From JAQVEM01 sp964556165 (lineage in GTDB: Bacteria > Actinomycetota > Humimicrobiia > Humimicrobiales > Humimicrobiaceae): a stretch of 64,000 bases of DNA. The DNA is taken from contig CAZKVH010000004.1 of NCBI GenBank assembly GCA_964556165.1, positions 1 through 64,000 on the forward strand. Direction: 5' to 3'. Of the stretch, positions 1-7,718 are shown one piece after another; the stretch's first letter is position 1; each line of letters opens with the position of its first letter. The position numbers were made by a program, and so were the translations under genes. The notes under the pieces are model-generated. The model was not told where the DNA came from and searched no databases. It saw nothing but the letters and a program-made list of their open reading frames with translations.

Positions 1-177
1 GATAAAGTGGTGCTCGAAAATGATAAAGCATCCGATTACAGATGTGAAAAATGCGGCGGCATTTATAAAGAAGTTTTTATAGATGCTATAAAAGAAGGCA
101 GGGTGCTGTATGATTTTCCGGAAGCCTCGGAAATAAGAAGCAGTGTTCTTGCACAGTTTAAAAATCTTGAACTTTAG
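1..177 (+). CDS. C-terminal fragment of an unidentified protein with a CxxC pair
   Basis: Frame 1 is open from the window edge to a TAG at 175-177 and gives the last 58 residues of a protein. The visible part is charged, has one CxxC pair (CEKC, residues 15-18 of the fragment) that could be half of a zinc ribbon, and ends in NLEL. The next gene follows within about 20 bases, so the two are probably co-transcribed. I do not recognise the family, and the fragment is too short to assign a function. Confidence 0.6.
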   Translation, partial: DKVVLENDKASDYRCEKCGGIYKEVFIDAIKEGRVLYDFPEASEIRSSVLAQFKNLEL

Positions 178-198
178 AAAGTGAGTTTTGGAATCTCT

Positions 199-873
199 AT
201 GGGCATAAAAATTTTTTTAATAAGACACGGACAGACATTATGGAACAAAGAAGAAAGATACCTGGGTGATGAGGACATTGAACTGACTCCGGAAGGTATC
301 CAGCAGGCAAAGCTTGCGGCAAAATATCTATCAGAAGTTAATCTTTCAAATATCTACAGCAGCCCATTAAAGCGTGCTATCGATACGGCAGCTTTTATAA
401 ATGATGGAAGAAAAATGAAGGTTATTGTAAGAGAGAACCTTAAGGAGGCTAATTTTGGGGAGTGGGAAGGAATCAGATATAACAGAATGGCAGAAGAATT
501 CCGCAGTGATTATACCAGATGGCTAAAGGACCCGTATAATAACTCGCCTACGGGAGGAGAGAGCTTTAAGATGGTACAGGAGAGGGCTGTAAAAGAGATT
601 GATAATATAATCAAAGAAAATGAAGATAATAGCAAAGTAGTGGTGGTAACTCATGGAGGTGTTATAGCCTCGCTTCTGGTTTACTGGCTTAAAATCCCGG
701 TTTCAAGATGGTGGACCATTATTCAGAGGCAGGGATCGATAAGTATCGTAATTATTGATAGAGGGTTTCCCTATATCTCAACAATAAACTACACAGGTTA
801 TTTAAAACCGTTATATGATGAAAAAGAAGACAGAGTAATAGAAGTTTATAATAATCTCAGGAATGAAATATAA
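199..873 (+). CDS. Histidine phosphatase family protein (phosphoglycerate mutase-like)
   Basis: Member of the histidine phosphatase superfamily, which transfers phosphate through a phospho-histidine. The catalytic RHG motif is at the N-terminus (LIRHGQTLWN), followed by the second arginine region (SSPLKRAIDTA), a catalytic-acid region (EANFGEWEG) and the late histidine (VVVTHGGV). Length is about 224 residues, normal for cobC/gpmB-like members. I chose ATG at 199 because it places the first beta strand directly at the start; GTG at 181 is in frame and would add six residues. There are no cobalamin genes nearby to support alpha-ribazole phosphatase, so the substrate is unknown. It lies directly behind the partial gene at the window edge. 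Confidence 0.88.
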   Translation: MGIKIFLIRHGQTLWNKEERYLGDEDIELTPEGIQQAKLAAKYLSEVNLSNIYSSPLKRAIDTAAFINDGRKMKVIVRENLKEANFGEWEGIRYNRMAEEFRSDYTRWLKDPYNNSPTGGESFKMVQERAVKEIDNIIKENEDNSKVVVVTHGGVIASLLVYWLKIPVSRWWTIIQRQGSISIVIIDRGFPYISTINYTGYLKPLYDEKEDRVIEVYNNLRNEI

Positions 874-1012
874 ATTTCTGTGTTTATGGCAAACAGGTTT
901 ACAGGTCTACTTATACATAAAAAATATATAAGCCATATATAAGTCAGCAGGATATTTGCAGATATATAATATTAACTTTATTAAAAAAAAAGTTAAGAAG
1001 GTGTTTTAAAAG

Positions 1013-1891
1013 ATGGATGAAGGTAACGTAAATATGGATGTAAGCACGGGCAGCATTATCGGTAACTTTCTGGATAACTGGCTTAATATTGTAATAATAG
1101 TAGCTGCTCTTCTGGTTGTAATAATTGTAGTTAAAATTATTTCAAGACGGATAAGAAAACTGGTTGAAAGAAATATAGGCGATGAGAAGATCCTTATAAA
1201 GAAACGTACTTTTACTCTTAACAGTGTTATATCGAATTTAATAATAGTTGTGTCATCCGTGATTGCAATTCTTATAATTGCCGACCAGGTAGGTATAAAA
1301 GTAACACCTTTGCTTGCAGGCGCAGGAGTTGCAGGTATTGTAGTTGGGTTTGGCGCGCAGAGCCTTATAAAGGATTTAATAAACGGGGCTTTTATACTAG
1401 TGGAGCAGTGGTATCAGGTAGATGATATTGTTACCATAGGTGATACTTCAGGAGTTGTGGAAAGATTTAATTTAAGGACAACAGTACTAAGGGATCTGGA
1501 AGGAACTCTGCATTTTATACCTAACGGTGAAATATCAAAGCTTGGCAATCGTACACATACCTGGTCAAGAGCCTTAATCGAGGTAGGGGTGCATTATAAG
1601 GAAAATATTGACAGGGTAGTTCAGGTTCTGGAAGAAGTTTTTGATGAAATGGTAAAAGATGAGAAGTATAAGGATTCTATTCTGGAAAGGCCTGAAATAC
1701 TGGGTGATGGCGGAGTTAGCGAGCTCGGTGATTCCGCAGTTAAGTTTACTATAATATGTAAGGTAAAACCTGCAAAGCAGTGGACTATTGGAAGACAGAT
1801 GAGAAAGAAAATAAAAGAAAAATTTGATAAAGAAGGAATAGAAATTCCCTACCCTTCCAGCAATATTTATATAAGAAATAAAGATTCCTAA
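1013..1891 (+). CDS. mscS: Small-conductance mechanosensitive channel, MscS family
   Basis: Membrane channel that opens under tension to release solutes during hypo-osmotic shock. The 292 residues contain a hydrophobic helix near residues 24-44, a second near 70-90, and the signature pore helix (GAGVAGIVVGFGAQSLIKD) leading into the beta domain (LVEQWYQVDDIV, FIPNGEI). A cytoplasmic C-terminal domain follows. This is the short three-helix form common in Gram-positive bacteria (YkuT-like). ATG at 1013 follows an AAGAAGGTG ribosome site. The gene is probably monocistronic, with 139 bases upstream and 288 bases downstream to rpsF. A TATAAT at 965-970 could be its -10 box, but I see no matching -35. 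Confidence 0.93.
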   Translation: MDEGNVNMDVSTGSIIGNFLDNWLNIVIIVAALLVVIIVVKIISRRIRKLVERNIGDEKILIKKRTFTLNSVISNLIIVVSSVIAILIIADQVGIKVTPLLAGAGVAGIVVGFGAQSLIKDLINGAFILVEQWYQVDDIVTIGDTSGVVERFNLRTTVLRDLEGTLHFIPNGEISKLGNRTHTWSRALIEVGVHYKENIDRVVQVLEEVFDEMVKDEKYKDSILERPEILGDGGVSELGDSAVKFTIICKVKPAKQWTIGRQMRKKIKEKFDKEGIEIPYPSSNIYIRNKDS

Positions 1892-2038
1892 CAGGATAGG
1901 GCAGGCAGGTTTACATCTTTTTTAGTCTTTGGCAGTAAGGGTTTAAGAATGATAGAGGCTAAAGTCGTGCAATTTTTATATAATTAAATATTTGATGGCG
2001 CACTCCTTAAATGCCCTGAATAATTACGGAATTAGTTA

Positions 2039-2065
2039 TTGATTATTAACTCTAAATGTTATAAT
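2039..2065 (+). promoter_or_regulatory. Candidate housekeeping promoter of the rpsF operon
   Basis: A perfect TATAAT at 2060-2065 is preceded by TTGATT at 2039-2044 (15-base spacer) or TTATTG at 2037-2042 (17-base spacer). Transcription would begin near 2072, giving a leader of about 108 bases before rpsF. The -10 match is strong and the -35 is only partial. Confidence 0.45.
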
Positions 2066-2123
2066 ATCCCTATGGTAATAACAGTAAAAAATCAAATATT
2101 TTTTATCTGATTATCTTTCTGTT

Positions 2124-2170
2124 CTGCTCAAAGAGGCAGGACCTAATTATAAAAATTAGTCCATAGGAGG
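2124..2170 (+). promoter_or_regulatory. Structured 5' leader of rpsF operon
   Basis: Two small hairpins sit just before rpsF: CTGCTC (2124-2129) with GAGGCAG (2133-2139), and CTAATT (2143-2148) with AATTAG (2154-2159). The strong AGGAGG ribosome site at 2165-2170 follows immediately. CCATAGG at 2161-2167, which overlaps that site, is the exact reverse complement of CCTATGG at 2069-2075 near the predicted transcript start, so the site might be masked in one fold. S6:S18-binding leaders are known for rpsF operons, but I do not see the conserved CCG bulge, so assignment to that class is tentative. Confidence 0.35.
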
Positions 2171-2179
2171 ATTAAAAGA

Positions 2180-2482
2180 TTGAGAAGTTATGAATTAGCG
2201 CTTATATTTGACCCATCTCTTGAAGAAGAAGCCATTGATGAGCAATTATCTAAAATTAGCTCAATGGTTGAAAAGGAAAAAGGTAGTATTTCCAGTGTTG
2301 ACAGATGGGGGGTTCGAAAATTAGCTTATCCCATTAAAAAACAGGAAAATGGTTTTTACATCATTGTTTATTTTGAAGGTAACAGTGCCATTGTCCAGGA
2401 AATTGATAGAGTAAATAAGTTAAATGATAAAATCCTTCGTCACATGATTGTGAAAAGTAATAAGTCTGCCGGTCTTAAATAA
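2180..2482 (+). CDS. rpsF: 30S ribosomal protein S6
   Basis: Small-subunit protein that pairs with S18 on the 16S rRNA platform. The 100 residues have the S6 beginning (RSYELALIFDPSL), the central DRWGVRKLAYPI stretch and the late HMIVK motif, at the normal length. The start is TTG at 2180, chosen because AGGAGG at 2165-2170 lies nine bases upstream and the protein then begins exactly at the family's first strand. First gene of the rpsF-ssb-rpsR order, with ssb 30 bases downstream. Confidence 0.97.
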   Translation: MRSYELALIFDPSLEEEAIDEQLSKISSMVEKEKGSISSVDRWGVRKLAYPIKKQENGFYIIVYFEGNSAIVQEIDRVNKLNDKILRHMIVKSNKSAGLK

Positions 2483-2512
2483 TTTAAAAATATCAAAAGA
2501 AGGTGGATTGCC

Positions 2513-2848
2513 ATGGCTTTTAGTGTTAATAACACAACAATTTTAGGAAATTTAACCCGTGACCCCGAGCTTAGATTTACTCCCAATGGAACTGCNNNNN
2601 NNNNNNNNNNNNNNNNNNNNNNNNNNNNNNNNNNNNNNNNNNNNNNNNNNNNNNNNNNNNNNNNNNNNNNNNNNNNNNNNNNNNNNNNNNNNNNNGCCCC
2701 GAGTCTGGAATTTGCTTCATGCAGGATTGAGAAGAACCCCCGTCTGGAGGAAGGTATATCGGCCGGTAGTCCCGGCACAACAGGCAGTGCTCAGGAAGAG
2801 AGCAGTATAGAAGAAGTTGATTTTAGTGATGAGGACATACCGTTTTAA
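2513..2848 (+). CDS. ssb: Single-stranded DNA-binding protein (interrupted by assembly gap)
   Basis: Coats single-stranded DNA in replication and repair. The N-terminus (NNTTILGNLTRDPELRFTPN) is the OB-fold start of bacterial SSB, and the acidic tail ends in DEDIPF, the partner-binding tip. The middle is hidden by 100 N bases at 2596-2695, so the apparent 111 residues are shorter than the usual 140-170. The frame is the same on both sides of the gap, but the gap size is probably a placeholder. ATG at 2513 follows a GAAGGTGG ribosome site. It sits between rpsF and rpsR as in many bacteria, which supports the call. Confidence 0.9.
   Translation: MAFSVNNTTILGNLTRDPELRFTPNGTXXXXXXXXXXXXXXXXXXXXXXXXXXXXXXXXXXAPSLEFASCRIEKNPRLEEGISAGSPGTTGSAQEESSIEEVDFSDEDIPF
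2596..2695. other. Assembly gap of exactly 100 N
   Basis: Exactly 100 undetermined bases lie within ssb. This is the usual placeholder for an unsized scaffold join. The real SSB core is longer than 33 residues here, so the true distance is probably greater. Confidence 0.98.
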
Positions 2849-2899
2849 AATTTGAGAGTTTATAACTTAAAATATAAAAGGTAAAAGGAGAGATTTTAA

Positions 2900-3181
2900 T
2901 TGGCTAGAAAAAATAAAAATATAAGGGATGATAAAAATAAAAGAAGTGCAACAGGAACTTCTATTAATTTAAGACAGAGAAAGAGGTTCTGTTATTTCTG
3001 CAGGGAAAACATTGATTACATTGATTATAAGAATGTAAGCATGCTTGAGAAGTTTATTTCTGATAAAGGAAAGATAAGGCCAAGGAGATCCACAGGAAAT
3101 TGCGTGCAGCATCAGAAAAAAATAGCAATGGCTATTAAAAGAGCAAGGATCATGGCTTTAATACCTTATTATAAACGATAA
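2900..3181 (+). CDS. rpsR: 30S ribosomal protein S18
   Basis: Partner of S6 in the small subunit. The 93 residues carry the S18 core (VSMLEKFISDKGKIRPRR) and end in the typical ALIPY region. It is the cysteine-containing, zinc-binding form: CYFC near residues 31-34 and another cysteine in GNCVQHQ. The start is TTG at 2900 with AAAGGAG at 2884-2890. An N-terminal basic tail of about 28 residues precedes the core. Third gene of the operon; the next gene begins four bases after the stop. Confidence 0.96.
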   Translation: MARKNKNIRDDKNKRSATGTSINLRQRKRFCYFCRENIDYIDYKNVSMLEKFISDKGKIRPRRSTGNCVQHQKKIAMAIKRARIMALIPYYKR

Positions 3182-3184
3182 AAT

Positions 3185-4171
3185 ATGCCCTTTGATAATT
3201 TAAAGAATGCTAAAATAAAAAAGTTAAATCTGGCATTGCTGGCTTTGTTTACTTTTTTGTTGCTTTTTTCTGTTTTTTTTATACCGCTTTTCGGGATTGC
3301 AGGTCTGATTTTTTTGCCGGTTCCCGCTACTATTCTGGTAATGTCCGGGAGGGTAAGAGACAGCATAATATGCGTGGTCATAGCCTGTGTTTTCTGGATT
3401 TTTCTTGATTACCTGATAGCACCTGTTACAGCGCTTTTAATACTGGCGATTTCTTTTATTCATAGAAGTTCTGTAAGAAGAAAAAAAAGCAAATTGTTCA
3501 CCGTTAGCTTGATTTTTTTAGTTTTTCTGGGAGCTGTGCTGCTTTATCTTGTTTTAACTTCTGCAATAAATGGATTTAGCTATATAGGCGAGTTAATCAA
3601 TAATTATAATGATTATATCGATGAAGTGTTGCAGCCGGAGTTTGTTGAACAATATTCGAGCTTTTTTTCAATTGAAAGTATACAGTTAGGACCTGTACTC
3701 GAGCAGGCGAGAGATATTTTAAAGTTTATTGTCTATATAATCCCGGGGATTCTAATAAGTCTTTTTGCTTTTACGGGCTTTATGAATTATATAGCGACGG
3801 GGGCGGTTCTTGAAAAGTATGGTATAAGAATAAAGAAATTCCCGCCCTTTAAAGAATGGGATATGCCATGGTACTGGTGCTGGGGAGCGATTTTAGGGCT
3901 GGTTCTTGTTCTGGTTCCTTATGGAAGCCAGACTTTAAATAAGATATTCGATATTGCGGGATTTAACTTGCTGGCTGTTTTTGGTTTATTATATATAATT
4001 CTTGGGATATCAGTATTATGGGGTTTGATGGAAAGATTTAAGATTTCGTTTATATGGAGGCTGGTTATATTCATTGCACTTGGTTTGTTTTTAAATTTTA
4101 CAATATTTATTATACCTTTTATAGGACTTATTGACGTATGGGCTAACTTTAGAAGACTGGAAAGAAAGTAG
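3185..4171 (+). CDS. DUF2232 (YybS-like) multipass membrane protein
   Basis: A 328-residue membrane protein with about eight hydrophobic helices and a hydrophilic loop near residues 130-175. Length, topology and position directly before rplI match the DUF2232/YybS family of monoderm bacteria, whose biochemical role is unknown. The conserved C-terminal part contains a PPFKEWDMPWYWCWG segment leading into further helices, typical of the family. ATG at 3185 lies only four bases after the rpsR stop without a clear ribosome site, so translation may be coupled. In Bacillus the next gene would be gdpP, but here rplI follows directly. Confidence 0.75.
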   Translation: MPFDNLKNAKIKKLNLALLALFTFLLLFSVFFIPLFGIAGLIFLPVPATILVMSGRVRDSIICVVIACVFWIFLDYLIAPVTALLILAISFIHRSSVRRKKSKLFTVSLIFLVFLGAVLLYLVLTSAINGFSYIGELINNYNDYIDEVLQPEFVEQYSSFFSIESIQLGPVLEQARDILKFIVYIIPGILISLFAFTGFMNYIATGAVLEKYGIRIKKFPPFKEWDMPWYWCWGAILGLVLVLVPYGSQTLNKIFDIAGFNLLAVFGLLYIILGISVLWGLMERFKISFIWRLVIFIALGLFLNFTIFIIPFIGLIDVWANFRRLERK

Positions 4172-4232
4172 CTGGTATGGCTTTAATTAGAAAGTCAGGA
4201 TAGAAGATAAGAAGAAAAGATAGGAGGATAGT

Positions 4233-4889
4233 TTGAAAGTTATACTTACTAAATATCACGAAAAATTAGGGGAAATCGGGGATGAGGTAGAAGTTAAATC
4301 GGGATATGCAAATAATTATTTAATACCAAATGGTCTGGCTGTGCCTTATACAAAAGGGAATGTTAACCAGATGAAACTTGTAAAAAAGGCAGCCATAAAA
4401 GTTGAAGCAAAAAATATAAAAGAAGCAGAAGAACTTGCCGCAAAGCTGAGCGAGCTTGAGATAACCTTTATCGTTAAAACAGGTGAAGAAGGAAAACTTT
4501 ATGGTTCTATAACCAATAAAGATATTGCAGAAAGAATTCTTGAAGAAAGAAAAATAGAAATAGATAAAAAGAAAGTTGATTTACAGGAGCATATAAAAGA
4601 ACTTGGAACATATGATATCGAGTTAAAATTATATAAGGATATAAATACTACCTTAAAATTAAATGTAGAACCTGACGAGGAATCAAAGCAGTTAATCGAG
4701 GAACATAAAAAACAGGTAGAAAAAGAAGAGGAAGAAAAAAAACAGAAAGAAGAAGTAGAGAAAGAGAAGTCAGAGGAAGCTGCAGAAGATAAAAAACAAA
4801 AATCAGATTCAGGTAAGGGAAGAACCAAAAAAGAGAAGGTTGTATCTGAAGATAAGGAAGAGCCGGCTGACAGCGGTAAAAAGGGTTAA
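4233..4889 (+). CDS. rplI: 50S ribosomal protein L9 with charged C-terminal extension
   Basis: Large-subunit protein that reaches out from the L1 stalk base. The N-terminal domain is textbook (MKVILTKYHEKLG, then SGYANNYLIPNGLA), followed by the connecting helix and a C-terminal domain with GKLYGSIT. The family normally ends near residue 148; this protein runs to 218, with a lysine/glutamate-rich, probably disordered tail from about residue 150 to the end. The start is TTG at 4233, five bases after TAGGAGG. dnaB follows 64 bases later. Confidence 0.95.
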   Translation: MKVILTKYHEKLGEIGDEVEVKSGYANNYLIPNGLAVPYTKGNVNQMKLVKKAAIKVEAKNIKEAEELAAKLSELEITFIVKTGEEGKLYGSITNKDIAERILEERKIEIDKKKVDLQEHIKELGTYDIELKLYKDINTTLKLNVEPDEESKQLIEEHKKQVEKEEEEKKQKEEVEKEKSEEAAEDKKQKSDSGKGRTKKEKVVSEDKEEPADSGKKG

Positions 4890-4953
4890 GATATAATAAA
4901 GAGATATAAGTATAAAAGGTTTAGAATTCTTATCTTAAGGGTAAAAAGATTTT

Positions 4954-6366
4954 ATGCAAGAGCCAATTAAAAAAGAAAGAGGACTTTCTCCGCTCGATAC
5001 AAGTAAACTGGAACGAATACCACCCTATGACATAGAAGCCGAAGAATCTCTGCTGGGCTCTATGTTAATTTCAAAAGATGCCATAGTATCGGTCATAGAA
5101 TTAATCAATGAAAAAGATTTTTACAGGAAATCCAATCAGGATATCTTTAAGGCAATAATGGAGCTGTATATCAAAGGAGAACCTGCCGACCCGATAACCG
5201 TAGCGGACCATCTTAAAAAAAAGGGTTTGCTTGATGAAATAGGGGGTAAGACTTTTATCCACTCTCTTATAAGCGGTATTCCCCTTGCTGCCAATGTAGG
5301 ATATTACGCCCAGATTGTAAGGAACTATTCGATTCTAAGAAGCCTGATTTATGCAGCTACTGAAATAGCGACCATGGGTTATGAAATTCCTGAAGACCTT
5401 CAGGCAACTGTCGATAGGGCCCAGCAGCTTATATTCTCGATATACAAGGATTTAAACAGAGGAAGCGCCCATGATAGAAGTGCTGTAATGAAAGACCTTG
5501 TTTCCGAGGCTTATGAACTGATAGAAGTATTGCATGAGGGAAGTTCAGATATATCGGGGATACCTTCCGGTTATATAGATTATGACCAGCTGACATCCGG
5601 TTTTCAGAATTCAGATTTGATTGTCATAGCAGCAAGACCCGGAATGGGTAAAACTTCTTTTGTGCTGGGGATAGCAAAATATGTTGCCATGAAAGAAAAG
5701 CTCCCGATTGCTATTTTTTCACTTGAGATGTCAAAACAGCAGATTGCTCTGAGAATGATGAGTGCTGATTCAAAAATTAACCTTCATAGTTTAAGAAAAG
5801 GAAAAGTAAGAGATGATGAATGGTCCCGCCTTGCAAGAGCGGTTGAAAGGTTATCAGAGTGCAAGATATATATAGATGATACTGCTTTTCTGAACGTAAT
5901 GGATTTAAGAGCAAGGGCACGTATGATGGTCAGCACCAATAATGTGAAGTTGATAATTGTTGATTATCTTCAGCTAATGCAGTCCACTTCTAATTACAGG
6001 GGGAATAAAGTCCTTGAGATTACTGAAATTTCGCAAAATCTTAAAGGTATCGCCAAGGAATTGAATATTCCTGTGATAGCTGTATCGCAGCTTTCCCGTG
6101 AAGTAGAAAAGAGGGACAAAAAAAGGCCGATTCTTGCGGATTTAAGAGAATCAGGTTCTATCGAGCAGGATGCTGACCTTGTGGCTTTTATATATAGAGA
6201 TGATTATTACGAACAGGATGAAAGCAAACATACGGGAAGAGCCGAGATTATAGTTGCAAAGCATAGAAACGGACCGATAGGGAAGGTTGATATGCAGTTT
6301 AGTAAAGATTTTGCTTTATTTGTTAATTTAAGTAAACCATACCAGACTGAAGACAGGGGGGAATAA
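4954..6366 (+). CDS. dnaB: Replicative DNA helicase DnaB
   Basis: Hexameric 5'-to-3' helicase that unwinds DNA at the replication fork. The N-terminal domain opens with PPYDIEAEESLLGSML. The RecA-like domain has Walker A (ARPGMGKTS), the FSLEMS motif and Walker B (IIVDYLQLM), followed by SQLSREVEKR and a late arginine-finger region. The 470 residues are slightly longer than typical because of about 20 extra N-terminal residues. There is no intein in the usual insertion sites. It lies between rplI and purA, the common monoderm order. The ribosome site for ATG 4954 is weak. Confidence 0.97.
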   Translation: MQEPIKKERGLSPLDTSKLERIPPYDIEAEESLLGSMLISKDAIVSVIELINEKDFYRKSNQDIFKAIMELYIKGEPADPITVADHLKKKGLLDEIGGKTFIHSLISGIPLAANVGYYAQIVRNYSILRSLIYAATEIATMGYEIPEDLQATVDRAQQLIFSIYKDLNRGSAHDRSAVMKDLVSEAYELIEVLHEGSSDISGIPSGYIDYDQLTSGFQNSDLIVIAARPGMGKTSFVLGIAKYVAMKEKLPIAIFSLEMSKQQIALRMMSADSKINLHSLRKGKVRDDEWSRLARAVERLSECKIYIDDTAFLNVMDLRARARMMVSTNNVKLIIVDYLQLMQSTSNYRGNKVLEITEISQNLKGIAKELNIPVIAVSQLSREVEKRDKKRPILADLRESGSIEQDADLVAFIYRDDYYEQDESKHTGRAEIIVAKHRNGPIGKVDMQFSKDFALFVNLSKPYQTEDRGE

Positions 6367-6367
6367 A

Positions 6368-7696
6368 ATGTCCAGTATTGCTATTGTCGGTTCCCAGTGG
6401 GGTGACGAAGGTAAAGGAAGGATTGTAGATTTACTATCAGGTCGTGTAGATATGGTAGTGCGCTTCCAGGGAGGTGATAATGCGGGACATACAGTTGTAA
6501 GAGGAAATGATGAATTCAGGCTCCATTTAATACCATCAGGTATTTTATACCCGGATGTTGAGTGTCTGATTGGTAATGGAGTAGTTCTTAATCCTGAGGT
6601 TCTGATAAAGGAACTGGATAGTCTTGAGGAAAAGGGAATAAGTACAGATAACCTTAAAATAAGCTGCAATGCGCATCTCATTATGCCGTATCATATAATT
6701 CTTGATAAAGCAGCTGAAAATAGACTTGGAAAATCCAGCATAGGTACGACCCATAAAGGTATCGGGCCTGCTTATGCCGATAAAGCTTTAAGAACAGGCA
6801 TAAGGGTACAGGACTTACAGGATTTAAAGATATTCAGGACAAAGCTTGAGGAATCTCTGAAACGTAATAATGCTGTTATCGAAAAAATTTACCAGCAGAA
6901 ACCTCTGGATGTTGACTTGATTTTTGACCAGTATAAGAATTATGCCGGGAGAATAAATAAATACATAGCGGATACGAGTTTTCTGGTAAGCAAAGCTCTT
7001 GAACAGAATAAAAGAGTATTATTTGAAGGGGCACAGGGGACCATGCTTGATATCGACCATGGAACATACCCGTATGTGACTTCATCTTCCACTATTGCCG
7101 GGGGTGTTTGTGTTGGAGCGGGTGTCGGCCCATGCAGGCTGGATGAAATAATCGGAGTGGTCAAGGCTTATACAACCAGGGTAGGTTCGGGCCCTTTTCC
7201 AACTGAAGAAAATGGAGAAATAGGTCAATATCTGAGGAATAAAGGCAATGAGTATGGAACCACTACAAACAGACCTCGAAGGTGCGGGTGGCTGGACGCG
7301 GTTATATTAAAGTATTCAAATATGATAAATAATTTTGATAGCGTTGTTGTAACAAAACTGGATGTTCTTAGCGGTCTAAAAAAAATAAAAATATGTACCG
7401 GTTATAAATATGAGAATAAAATTTACAATGAAATGCCCGGTCACCAGACTATACTGCATAAATGCGAGCCGGTATATGAGGAATTTAAGTCCTGGCAAAA
7501 AGATATCAGTGAAATTAAAAGTTATGAAGACCTGCCTGCTGAGGCAAGGGATTATATAGAAAACATCGAAAAAATTCTTAAAGTACCTGTCTCAATGGTA
7601 AGCGTGGGCGCAGAAAGAACCAGGATAATCATAAAAGATAATGTTTTAAAGGATAGATTGTTTGACCAGCAAAAAAGGTCAACACTCATAGTCTGA
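6368..7696 (+). CDS. purA: Adenylosuccinate synthetase
   Basis: Joins IMP and aspartate with GTP to make adenylosuccinate, the first step to AMP. The N-terminal GTP-binding loop reads QWGDEGKGR, with arginine where lysine is usual at the last position. GDNAGHT, the FEGAQGT segment and a TNRPRRCGWLD region follow, and the length of 442 residues is normal. It starts one base after the dnaB stop, with its GGGGG ribosome site inside the end of dnaB, so the two are translationally linked. purD follows 22 bases downstream, forming a small purine block. Confidence 0.97.
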   Translation: MSSIAIVGSQWGDEGKGRIVDLLSGRVDMVVRFQGGDNAGHTVVRGNDEFRLHLIPSGILYPDVECLIGNGVVLNPEVLIKELDSLEEKGISTDNLKISCNAHLIMPYHIILDKAAENRLGKSSIGTTHKGIGPAYADKALRTGIRVQDLQDLKIFRTKLEESLKRNNAVIEKIYQQKPLDVDLIFDQYKNYAGRINKYIADTSFLVSKALEQNKRVLFEGAQGTMLDIDHGTYPYVTSSSTIAGGVCVGAGVGPCRLDEIIGVVKAYTTRVGSGPFPTEENGEIGQYLRNKGNEYGTTTNRPRRCGWLDAVILKYSNMINNFDSVVVTKLDVLSGLKKIKICTGYKYENKIYNEMPGHQTILHKCEPVYEEFKSWQKDISEIKSYEDLPAEARDYIENIEKILKVPVSMVSVGAERTRIIIKDNVLKDRLFDQQKRSTLIV

Positions 7697-7718
7697 CAAT
7701 TTTATTGAAGGAATTAAA

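Noticed and set aside
965..970. TATAAT before mscS as a promoter
   Set aside because: No -35 or extended -10 element accompanies it; such hexamers are frequent in this AT-rich DNA.
1986..2101. Inverted repeat AAATATTTGAT / ATCAAATATTT 94 bases apart before rpsF
   Set aside because: The arms are almost pure A/T and one lies upstream of the predicted transcript start, so chance is the simpler explanation.
4499..4828. Serine/phenylalanine-rich minus-strand frame opposite rplI
   Set aside because: It is the antisense of the lysine/glutamate-rich L9 tail.
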